Shown one piece after another: positions 1 through 5,676 of a stretch of 7,779 nt of DNA (its first letter is position 1; every line of letters starts with the position of its first letter). The notes beneath the pieces are model-generated. The model did no database searches. It saw nothing but the letters and a program-made list of their open reading frames with translations, and was not told the DNA's origin. The stretch is from NCBI GenBank assembly GCA_030633635.1, contig DAOVSA010000024.1, forward strand, positions 1-7,779, given 5' to 3'. Made by a program: the position numbers and the translations under genes. The stretch comes from Candidatus Altarchaeota archaeon (lineage in GTDB: Archaea > Altiarchaeota > Altiarchaeia > IMC4 > DAOVSA01).

Positions 1-914
1 CGGGTGTTGGGGCAGCCATAGCTGAGAAGTTAGGGGAGCAGGGATATCACTCCATAGAATCGATTGCAACTGCGTCTATCGGGGAACTAAAGGAGGCCGG
101 ACTTGGTGAGGCCAGTGCGATCAAGATAATAACTGCCGCAAGGAGTTCATTGCAAATGGGATTTGAAACAGGAATGGATGCATTAGAGCGAAGAAAAAGT
201 GTAGGGAAACTAACAACCGGTAGTAAGGAGGTTGATACTCTGCTGGGTGGTGGTGTCGAGACCCAGGCGATAACGGAACTATTCGGGAGATATGGTTCTG
301 GAAAAACGCAACTGGCGCATCAACTCAGTGTAACTGTCCAGCTACCGAAAGATAAGGGCGGATTAGATGGTTCTGTGATATATGTCGATACCGAGAATAC
401 CTTCAGACCGGAACGCATACAACAGATGGCAACTGGCCTTGGTTTAGATCCAAAGGAAGTTTTAGAAAATATTCACATCGCAAGAGCATATAACTCGGAT
501 CATCAAATGTTACTGGCCGAGAAAGCATCTGAATTGGCAGAAGAGTATGGTACACGACTGGCTATTGTAGATTCACTTACGGCGCATTTCAGGGCAGAAT
601 ATATCGGCAGGGGAACCCTGGCGACAAGACAACAAAAATTAAACAAGTATATGCACTTATTGCAGAAGAAATTGGCGGATCGATATAATATGGCAGTTGT
701 TGTCACGAACCAGGTAATGGCACGCCCCGATATTATGTTTGGAGATCCCACTACCCCTATCGGAGGACATATAGTTGGGCATACAGCAACATTTAGAGTA
801 TACCTGAGGAAGAGCAAAGGGGACAAGAGAGTCGCCAAGTTGATTGATTCTCCGAATTTGCCTGAAGGCGAATGTGTATTTGAGGTTACTATGGAAGGGA
901 TAAAAGATGTGTGA
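1..914 (+). CDS. radA: DNA repair and recombination protein RadA (5'-truncated by window edge)
   Basis: Archaeal RecA/Rad51-family recombinase, which forms ATP-dependent filaments on single-stranded DNA and carries out strand exchange in homologous recombination. The reading frame is open from base 3 ([15 protein letters not shown]...), so the true start lies left of the window; by comparison with usual RadA length (about 320 residues) only some 15-20 residues are missing. Of the 303 residues visible, 1-47 form the helix-hairpin-helix DNA-binding domain and the rest is the ATPase core. Walker A is GRYGSGKT (residues 95-102, usually GEFGSGKT) and Walker B is LAIVD (186-190). Loop L1 has RGTLATRQQ (203-211), and L2 runs VMARPD...[10 protein letters not shown] (238-256). 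The C-terminal [11 protein letters not shown]...[11 protein letters not shown] stretch is typical of RadA rather than of the RadB paralogue, which lacks the HhH domain. No intein is present. An internal TTG at 150 can mimic a start but is not one, because the HhH domain upstream is in frame. The 3' end overlaps the next gene by 8 bases. Confidence 0.96.
   Translation, partial: GVGAAIAEKLGEQGYHSIESIATASIGELKEAGLGEASAIKIITAARSSLQMGFETGMDALERRKSVGKLTTGSKEVDTLLGGGVETQAITELFGRYGSGKTQLAHQLSVTVQLPKDKGGLDGSVIYVDTENTFRPERIQQMATGLGLDPKEVLENIHIARAYNSDHQMLLAEKASELAEEYGTRLAIVDSLTAHFRAEYIGRGTLATRQQKLNKYMHLLQKKLADRYNMAVVVTNQVMARPDIMFGDPTTPIGGHIVGHTATFRVYLRKSKGDKRVAKLIDSPNLPEGECVFEVTMEGIKDV
893..900 (+). promoter_or_regulatory. 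Ribosome binding site of mat, inside the end of radA
   Basis: The purine run GGAAGGGA lies six bases before the ATG at 907, and partly matches the archaeal anti-Shine-Dalgarno CCUCC. The alternative in-frame ATG at 922 (MKNIIIEF...) has no such motif at a suitable distance. This favours 907, although related enzymes usually begin at a position equivalent to the second ATG (MRNI...). Confidence 0.5.
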
Positions 915-2085
915 TTCTAAAATGAAAAACATCATCATAGAATTTCCAAAGATAACCCCACTTGAGCAACAGAGTATCGAATTGGTGGAGAGAAAGGGCA
1001 TAGGGCATCCAGACTCCATTTGTGATGGACTTGCAGAATCAGTGAGCAGGGCACTATCTAAGGAATATTTAAGGAGATTTGGGAAGATATTGCACCATAA
1101 CACGGACCAGGTGGAATTGGTTGGTGGTGAAGCAAACTCTGTGTTTGGTGGTGGCGAGGTGATAAGACCGATATACATCTTATTAAGTGGTCGAGCGACT
1201 ACATATGTGGGCAATGAGCGTATTCCAGTGGGTACGATCGCGATTAGAACGGCTAGAGAGTACCTAAAAGATAATCTTAAAAATCTCGATGTTAACTCCG
1301 ATGTAATTTTAGATCAGCGCATAGGTCAAGGTTCTGCGGATTTAAGGGATGTTTTTGGACGAGAAGGCGTTCCAAAATCAAACGACACTTCTTTTGGTGT
1401 GGGGTTTGCTCCCCTTTCCACGACGGAAAAACTGGTACTTGAGACCGAACGATACATCGGTAAATTAGATCTCAAGGAAGTGGGCGAAGATGTCAAGGTA
1501 ATGGGTGTAAGAAATGGCGATAATATTATACTTACGATCGCCGATGCGATGGTTTCCGGATATATTCCAGATATAGATCACTATAAGAGCATAATTAATG
1601 ATTTATATGAAAAAATAAATGATTTTGTTGTGAAACTCACCGATAAACCCGTTAAGATCGATATAAACGCAGCAGATGATTACAAAAAGAAAAGCGTTTA
1701 TCTCACCGTAACTGGAACATCCGCGGAGCATGGAGATGATGGTTCTGTTGGGAGAGGAAACAGAGCTAACGGTTTGATAACACCGTATAGACCGATGTCG
1801 GTGGAAGCGAGTGCAGGTAAAAACCCGGTAAACCACGTGGGAAAAATCTATAACCTATTATCCAAAGATATCGCGGAAGAAATCGCAAAGGAAGGTTGTG
1901 AAGAGGTATGTGTAAGGATGATGAGCCAGATAGGAAGTCCAATAAACAAACCATTGATAGCATCGGTGCAAATCATCGGTGATAAAGGTTTAGAGAGCAA
2001 AGCCAGAGAGATAGTGGATTATAAACTGGAAAATATTACAGATATCACCAAGCGATGTGTTGAGGGAAAACTGGATGTTTTTTGA
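907..2085 (+). CDS. mat: S-adenosylmethionine synthetase, archaeal type (methionine adenosyltransferase)
   Basis: Makes S-adenosylmethionine from methionine and ATP, releasing phosphate and pyrophosphate; it supplies the methyl donor for RNA, DNA and cofactor methylation. At 392 residues it has the usual length (about 400) of the archaeal AMAT family, which is very divergent from bacterial MetK. Visible signatures are [14 protein letters not shown] (28-41), [13 protein letters not shown] (62-74), [17 protein letters not shown] (158-174), [20 protein letters not shown] (267-286) and [13 protein letters not shown] (304-316). Together these cover the ATP/phosphate-binding and metal-binding segments of the family. 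The start is uncertain between 907 (ribosome binding site present) and 922 (start of the conserved MKNI block); the five extra residues MCDSK are unlikely to matter. The gene overlaps the end of radA by 8 bases, implying a shared transcript and translational coupling. The family assignment is firm; any special regulatory link with radA is inference. Confidence 0.97.
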   Translation: MCDSKMKNIIIEFPKITPLEQQSIELVERKGIGHPDSICDGLAESVSRALSKEYLRRFGKILHHNTDQVELVGGEANSVFGGGEVIRPIYILLSGRATTYVGNERIPVGTIAIRTAREYLKDNLKNLDVNSDVILDQRIGQGSADLRDVFGREGVPKSNDTSFGVGFAPLSTTEKLVLETERYIGKLDLKEVGEDVKVMGVRNGDNIILTIADAMVSGYIPDIDHYKSIINDLYEKINDFVVKLTDKPVKIDINAADDYKKKSVYLTVTGTSAEHGDDGSVGRGNRANGLITPYRPMSVEASAGKNPVNHVGKIYNLLSKDIAEEIAKEGCEEVCVRMMSQIGSPINKPLIASVQIIGDKGLESKAREIVDYKLENITDITKRCVEGKLDVF

Positions 2086-2142
2086 GTGGGTTGATGGACA
2101 GATGGTAAAATGATGCCCCTTGACATTGATCCCCCAACATTA
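2086..2142. other. Convergent intergenic region between mat and the PAP2 gene
   Basis: This 57-base gap separates two genes that converge. I see no strong hairpin. The plus strand becomes T-rich near and just past its end (TTATTATTTTCGTTTC, about 2139-2154, running into the 3' end of the opposite gene). That is the kind of U-rich tract at which archaeal RNA polymerase can stop, so mat transcripts may end there. No gene is visible. Confidence 0.3.
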
Positions 2143-3030
2143 TTATTTTCGTTTCAATTTGGTATTTAGAACGAGCAAATATGCCCCAATACTTAGGATC
2201 AGGACTCCATGAACGCTGTTTATCAGGATCAGAACTAGCAGAAGTGATACGCCCCCCGCCAGCATATATTCCCTTCGCAGATATGACAGGAAGGTTAATA
2301 CCAGGATCGAGGAAGGTATTAGATATATCGCATCCTTCCCAAACATAAGGGGTATGATAATTACCAGTAAGATCCCGATAGATACCCAATACTTCTTTTC
2401 CTTTAGCGTACAGAGATACCTAGCTGCCGATGCGGTAAGAAATCCAAAGATTCCTCCAATCAATACATCCGATGGATAATGCACTCCAACATACAGTCTG
2501 CTGAATCCAACCAAACACGCGGCTATAAACAATGGGCCTCTAAGTCGTTTATATGCCCAGAGAATACCCAGAAAGAAAAATGCCTGTGCGGTATGCCCGG
2601 ATGGAAAACTCGATCTCGGCATATCTCTCATTGGGTCTTTCAGGGTGATCCATTCCCAGTTACTATAGATATCGTTCACATATACATCCTTCAATGTTCC
2701 AAAGGGTCTTTCAACCTGTGTCGAATCCTTTAAAACCCACACAAGGCTATCTGCCAAGAGAAATCCGATCATAAAAACGATCAAAAGTTTTTTGTTTTTC
2801 TTGTTGATTAAGAGCAGAATGCCCCCCAGAAATACTATTTTATTGAGATATCTGCTGATTTGGGGCATTACCGCATCAAAAAAATGATTTTTTAACCCTG
2901 AGTTTACCGCGTAGAACCCTTTTACATCTATATTTCCAAACACCGGTTCATGTGTACTAAAAGCGATCAGAGATGTTGCAATTAGAAAGATGAGCATGAT
3001 TTTAATGACTACGTTTTTCATTTGACCCAT
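2143..3030 (-). CDS. PAP2-family membrane phosphatase
   Basis: Integral membrane phosphatase of the type 2 phosphatidic acid phosphatase superfamily (295 residues). The full catalytic signature is present: motif 1 K101-x6-R108-P109 (KDSTQVERP), motif 2 P143-S-G-H146 (SFPSGHTAQ), and motif 3 S177-R178...H184...D188 (SRLYVGVHYPSD). Family knowledge makes H184 the nucleophile that is phosphorylated and H146 the acid/base. Hydrophobic segments lie at about residues 7-25, 65-77, 82-100, 147-160, 165-176, 189-203, 216-230, 234-250 and 256-288. The segments after motif 3 extend beyond the minimal six-helix core. Members of the family hydrolyse lipid phosphates or pyrophosphates, including undecaprenyl or dolichyl pyrophosphate, but substrate cannot be read from sequence. 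The gene follows kae1 with overlapping ends. The start could be the ATG at 3030 or the ATG at 3021, which forms an ATGA overlap with the kae1 stop; MKNVVIKIMLIFLIATSL then starts the first hydrophobic segment directly. Confidence 0.9.
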   Translation of the reverse strand: MGQMKNVVIKIMLIFLIATSLIAFSTHEPVFGNIDVKGFYAVNSGLKNHFFDAVMPQISRYLNKIVFLGGILLLINKKNKKLLIVFMIGFLLADSLVWVLKDSTQVERPFGTLKDVYVNDIYSNWEWITLKDPMRDMPRSSFPSGHTAQAFFFLGILWAYKRLRGPLFIAACLVGFSRLYVGVHYPSDVLIGGIFGFLTASAARYLCTLKEKKYWVSIGILLVIIIPLMFGKDAIYLIPSSILVLTFLSYLRREYMLAGGVSLLLVLILINSVHGVLILSIGAYLLVLNTKLKRK

Positions 3031-3995
3031 ACTACCTCCACATCATCGGTTCTGAATCGCTGATTTATCACGGTATCTTTCAATTCCTGCCTGACTTTGG
3101 AATTATACATCAATATCCCCAACCAGGCAATCATAACGCCATTATCACTACAATAATTGATTGGAACCTGAAACTTTGCACCGTGCTCCTTAGCCATGAG
3201 TTTTAACATATCCTGTAATCTTTTATTATTGCCAACACCTCCTGTGAGCAAAACCTCCTTCATCTTAAGATGGGCAAGTGCCCTTTCCGTTACTTCAACC
3301 AACATTGAAAACGATGTCTCTTGTAAAGAGAAACACACATCCTCCAGGTTAAAATCTGATTTGAATTTTTGTATGGCTGCTGTTAAAACTCCAGAAAAAC
3401 TTAGATCAGTTCCTTTCACAACATAAGGGAGCTCTATATACTCTTTACCTTTTTTAGCGAGTTCTTCTATCTTGGGCCCTGCAGGATGTTTTAATCCGAC
3501 CGATCTTCCAAATTTATCCAGCATGTTTCCGATCCCTATGTCGAGGGTTTCTCCAAATATTCTATAACGAGAATCTTTCAGTTTTAAAATCTGTGTGTTT
3601 CCACCGCTAACATAAAGGATCAACGGGTCACTAAATCCGGACATCAGTTTGCCGATCTCTATGTGAGCAACGCAGTGATTTACCCCCATTATCGGGATTT
3701 TATAGTATAGGGATAGTGCTCTTGAAGCAGTCGCAACCGTTCTAAGACATGGACCCATTCCCGGTCCCTGAGAAAAGGAGATCAAATCGATATCCAAAAT
3801 ATTTAGATTGGATTCATCAAGTGCCCCATCTACCGCTTCTCTTATGTGATCGCTTATAAATTGGGCGGCTTCCCTCGGATGAATGCCAGCAGCTGGTTTG
3901 TAGATACTACGTACGTCTGCAAGCACCTCCCCCTTTGAATCGATGATTCCAATACCTGTGGTATGTGCCGTTCCTTCTATGCCAAGCGAGATCAT
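3018..3995 (-). CDS. kae1: tRNA N6-threonylcarbamoyladenosine synthase, catalytic subunit Kae1
   Basis: Kae1 is the catalytic subunit of the archaeal KEOPS complex. It transfers the threonylcarbamoyl group from threonylcarbamoyl-AMP to A37 of tRNAs that read ANN codons (t6A), working with Bud32, Cgi121 and Pcc1 in the cytoplasm. The protein has 325 residues and an ASKHA fold: EGTAHTTGIGI (7-17) near the N-terminus, SQGPGMGPCLR (75-85), the metal site NHCVAH (H107, H111), LYVSGGNTQ (127-135, Y128), LSFSGVLTA (198-206), LLTGGVGNN (249-257) and CSDNGVMIA (282-290, D284). The two histidines, tyrosine and aspartate match the metal ligands known in archaeal Kae1. The sequence ends after ...VVWVK with no Bud32 kinase domain, unlike the Kae1-Bud32 fusions of several methanogens and halophiles; Bud32 must therefore be encoded elsewhere. 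It starts at an ATG with only a weak ribosome site (GGTATAAG). The next gene, a PAP2 phosphatase, overlaps its stop. Confidence 0.96.
   Translation of the reverse strand: MISLGIEGTAHTTGIGIIDSKGEVLADVRSIYKPAAGIHPREAAQFISDHIREAVDGALDESNLNILDIDLISFSQGPGMGPCLRTVATASRALSLYYKIPIMGVNHCVAHIEIGKLMSGFSDPLILYVSGGNTQILKLKDSRYRIFGETLDIGIGNMLDKFGRSVGLKHPAGPKIEELAKKGKEYIELPYVVKGTDLSFSGVLTAAIQKFKSDFNLEDVCFSLQETSFSMLVEVTERALAHLKMKEVLLTGGVGNNKRLQDMLKLMAKEHGAKFQVPINYCSDNGVMIAWLGILMYNSKVRQELKDTVINQRFRTDDVEVVWVK
3034..3039 (-). promoter_or_regulatory. Strong Shine-Dalgarno before the PAP2 gene, within kae1
   Basis: On the minus strand, GGAGGT is a perfect complement to the archaeal 16S rRNA end. It lies only 3 bases before the ATG at 3030 and 12 bases before the ATG at 3021, so neither spacing is ideal and the start stays ambiguous. 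Its presence inside the last codons of kae1 supports coupled translation of the two genes. Confidence 0.6.
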
Positions 3996-4028
3996 TTCTT
4001 ATACCGTGTAAGAGATAAAATGCGATGA

Positions 4029-4056
4029 TTAAATGATATAGAATTTAAATGATATA
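4029..4056 (-). repeat. Perfect 12-base direct repeat in the kae1 promoter region
   Basis: TTAAATGATATA (plus-strand reading) occurs exactly at 4029-4040 and again at 4045-4056, with starts 16 bases apart. The repeat lies 34-61 bases upstream of kae1 and overlaps the AT-rich candidate TATA elements. It could be a pair of sites for a regulator, or two alternative TATA elements. Chance is possible because the region is very AT-rich. Confidence 0.5.
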
Positions 4057-4062
4057 TTTCGA
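4051..4062 (-). promoter_or_regulatory. Candidate promoter (BRE/TATA) of kae1
   Basis: Read on the minus strand, TTCGAAATATATC contains a purine-rich BRE-like CGAAA followed by a TATA-like AATATATC. A start site about 26 bases downstream would fall near 4027, giving a leader of roughly 30 bases. A second candidate, TCTATATCATT, lies 16 bases nearer the gene because of the direct repeat. The choice between them is uncertain. Confidence 0.4.
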
Positions 4063-4137
4063 AGAGAATGAAAAGATTTAATGCCGCAGTTTCCTAACTA
4101 CCCCCTCAATACCAGAGATACCAGAATTTGAAACCGA

Positions 4138-5187
4138 TTATCCCATCAAACCTTTTTTATACGCCAATTCGGCATTCAGTATGGAGGCTCCTGCAGCCCC
4201 TCTTATCGTGTTGTGGCTAAGGGTTAAAAACCTTAATAATCTCCCTTTTCGGTTAAGTCTTCCGACCGAAACGGTCATACCTCCTCCCTTATTTCTGTCT
4301 AACCTTGGTTGCGGTCTATCAACCTCGTCCATAACAATTATTGGTTTTTCTGGTGCTGATGGAAGTTTTAACCTTTGGGGATCTCCCGTAAAATCATTTA
4401 AGACCTCTTTTACCTCTGCTATCTCAAATTCGCGGTTTAATTTTACAAAGATTGACTCTGTGTGCCCGTCCAAAACACCGACCCGGTTGCAGGATGCGAA
4501 AATGGAGAAATCAGCGAATTCCACACCATCGCCTTTAAATCTTCCAAGAATTTTCAGTGGTTCTATCTCCATTTTTTGCTCTTCGTTGGATATGAATGGG
4601 ATTACGTTGTCTACAATCGCCATCGATGGAACCCCTGCATAACCTGCGCCAGATAATGCCTGCATAGTCGTTACCTCAACAGAATTGATACCAAATTCAG
4701 TATATAGTGGCTTTAAAGGAACCGTTAGACCTATGGCAGAACAATTCGGATTGGTGATTATGAAACCTTTCCAGCTTCTGCGTTTTTTTTGGACATTTAC
4801 CAGATCTAAATGTTCTGAATTAACCTCAGGGATCACCAAGGGAACATCATCATCCATTCGGTGGGTTGCGGTATTGGAAAATACCGGAACTTTTTCTGCA
4901 AATTGGGGCTCTACCTGCCGGGCTATATCTGATGGTACTGCAGAAAACACAAAATCAAGATCAAACTCGTCTATGATCTTTGGATCTATCTGTTCAACAA
5001 CAACCCCGGAAAGACTATCAGGAATTGCAACATCCAGGTGCCATTTCGCAGCTTCTTTATACGGTTTGCCTGCACTTCGCTTGGATGCCGCGAGAGCCTC
5101 TATCTTAAACCATGGATGATCTTCTAAGAGTTGAATAAATCGTTGTCCAACCATACCGGTTGCTCCCAATATACCTGTTTTTAACAT
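4138..5187 (-). CDS. asd: Aspartate-semialdehyde dehydrogenase (archaeal/fungal type)
   Basis: Catalyses NADPH-dependent reduction of aspartyl phosphate to aspartate semialdehyde, the branch-point step toward lysine, methionine, threonine and isoleucine. It is 349 residues, normal for the family. The N-terminal Rossmann fold shows GATGMVGQ (8-15), followed by AASKRSAGKPY (33-43) and FSAVPSDIAR (81-90). The active-site cysteine is C149 in TNPNCSAIGL. The substrate-binding and catalytic domain has MQALSGAGYAGVPS (175-188), the catalytic histidine H242 in LDGHTES, and RPQPRLDR (291-298). The pattern of NPNCS, SGAGY.GVPS and RPQPRLD places it in the archaeal/fungal branch rather than the classical bacterial one. 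Just before the histidine the sequence reads CNRVGVLDGH, where a proline (RVPV) is more usual. The ATG at 5187 is preceded by AAGGA at a spacing of 6. No dapA or aspartokinase gene is adjacent, and a 142-base gap with promoter-like sequence separates it from kae1. Confidence 0.96.
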   Translation of the reverse strand: MLKTGILGATGMVGQRFIQLLEDHPWFKIEALAASKRSAGKPYKEAAKWHLDVAIPDSLSGVVVEQIDPKIIDEFDLDFVFSAVPSDIARQVEPQFAEKVPVFSNTATHRMDDDVPLVIPEVNSEHLDLVNVQKKRRSWKGFIITNPNCSAIGLTVPLKPLYTEFGINSVEVTTMQALSGAGYAGVPSMAIVDNVIPFISNEEQKMEIEPLKILGRFKGDGVEFADFSIFASCNRVGVLDGHTESIFVKLNREFEIAEVKEVLNDFTGDPQRLKLPSAPEKPIIVMDEVDRPQPRLDRNKGGGMTVSVGRLNRKGRLLRFLTLSHNTIRGAAGASILNAELAYKKGLMG

Positions 5188-5210
5188 TTTAAATCCTTAA
5201 TTCGCGGATA

Positions 5211-5218
5211 TTTATATA
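5211..5218. promoter_or_regulatory. Shared, divergently oriented TATA box for asd and rpl12
   Basis: TTTATATA on the plus strand reads TATATAAA on the minus strand. Its centre is about 27 bases from the asd ATG at 5187, so a minus-strand start at the usual distance would give a leaderless or nearly leaderless asd mRNA. In the plus direction the predicted start is near A5241, giving rpl12 a leader of about 74 bases. The AAGGA before asd would be untranscribed in the leaderless case. An alternative minus-strand element around 5228-5239 (TTTTATTTATTG) would leave it in the mRNA. Confidence 0.55.
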
Positions 5219-5250
5219 GTAAAAATCAATAAATAAAACAATAGATGAAC

Positions 5251-5298
5251 AGAGGATAATTTAACTAATAAAATAGAGGATAACCTAAATAATAAAAT
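5251..5298 (+). repeat. Two tandem 24-base repeats in the rpl12 leader, each starting AGAGGA
   Basis: Unit one (5251-5274) and unit two (5275-5298) are directly adjacent and agree at 21 of 24 positions. Both begin AGAGGATAA and end AATAAAAT. A third AGAGGA follows in phase at 5299-5304, ten bases before the rpl12 start codon, where it serves as the likely ribosome binding site. The two upstream units therefore carry copies of the Shine-Dalgarno-like hexamer at a 24-base period. Neither upstream AGAGGA is followed by an ATG at a usable distance. Confidence 0.75.
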
Positions 5299-5314
5299 AG
5301 AGGAAAGACATAAG

Positions 5315-5623
5315 ATGGAATACGTATACTCAGCGATGTTATTACATTCCGCGGAAAAGGATATAAACGAGGAAAACGTGAAGAAAGTACTGAAGGCCGC
5401 AGGCGTCAAGGCAGATGCTGCCAAGATTAAGGTACTGGTTGCATCACTAGAGGATGTAGATATAGAGGAAGCAATAAAAACCGCCGCAGTTGGTGCAGCA
5501 CCATCGCAACCAGCAACTACGACTGAAGTGGTAGAAGAAAAGAAAGAGGAAGCCAAGGAAGAAAAGGAAGAGGAAAAAACTGAAGAGGAAGCGGCATCCG
5601 GTCTGGCAGCGTTATTTGGTTAG
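5315..5623 (+). CDS. rpl12: Large ribosomal subunit stalk protein P1 (archaeal L12)
   Basis: Archaeal stalk protein P1/L12 binds as dimers to the C-terminal helix of P0 (L10) and recruits translation factors to the ribosome. It is 102 residues, the family norm. The N-terminal dimerisation and P0-binding domain (1-57) reads [17 protein letters not shown]...VLKAAGV...[14 protein letters not shown]. It is followed by an alanine/proline/threonine hinge (58-71), a strongly charged Glu/Lys segment (about 73-93), and the conserved tail ASGLAALFG that contacts elongation factors. The start follows AGAGGA at a spacing of 10. In most archaea this gene sits directly after L1 and L10 in the L11-L1-L10-L12 cluster; here it stands alone, divergent from asd and convergent with a surface-protein gene, so it must have its own promoter, which is visible at 5211-5218. 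The Glu/Lys-rich tail is normal for the family and not a sign of a spurious reading frame. Confidence 0.96.
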   Translation: MEYVYSAMLLHSAEKDINEENVKKVLKAAGVKADAAKIKVLVASLEDVDIEEAIKTAAVGAAPSQPATTTEVVEEKKEEAKEEKEEEKTEEEAASGLAALFG

Positions 5624-5645
5624 TGATAAGGTATTATTGTCTAGG

Positions 5646-5672
5646 TACCTGGATCCTCATTCAGGTATCCAG
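5646..5672. terminator. Inverted-repeat region between convergent genes, possible terminator
   Basis: Two overlapping inverted repeats lie in the 53-base gap between rpl12 and the gene on the other strand. TACCTG (5646-5651) pairs with CAGGTA (5662-5667), and CTGGAT (5649-5654) pairs with ATCCAG (5667-5672). Because they share bases, only one stem can form at a time. No U-tract follows on either strand, which is atypical for an archaeal terminator, so the role is unproven. Confidence 0.35.
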
Positions 5673-5676
5673 ATCA

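Noticed and set aside
150..155. TTG at 150 as the start of RadA
   Set aside because: The frame stays open to base 3 and the upstream residues form the conserved helix-hairpin-helix domain, so the gene simply begins before the window.
657..1214. Long minus-strand open frame across the radA-mat junction
   Set aside because: It lies opposite two well-conserved genes, resembles no family, and its codons mirror those of the plus-strand genes.
4109..4125. Short direct repeat ATACCAGA (two copies 9 bases apart) after asd
   Set aside because: Eight bases repeated twice is too short to support a function, and it is not near a promoter element.
4685..5119. Plus-strand open frame of 144 residues opposite asd
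   Set aside because: It is the antisense shadow of a clearly conserved enzyme, with no ribosome site or recognisable motif.
5212..5556. Minus-strand Ser-rich open frame opposite rpl12
   Set aside because: Its Ser/Ala-rich composition comes from reading the complement of the Glu/Lys/Ala codons of rpl12; rpl12 is unmistakable.
5520..5590. Purine-rich GAA/GAG/AAG tract as a microsatellite or low-complexity repeat
   Set aside because: It encodes the charged Glu/Lys linker normal for archaeal P1 and is explained by coding.
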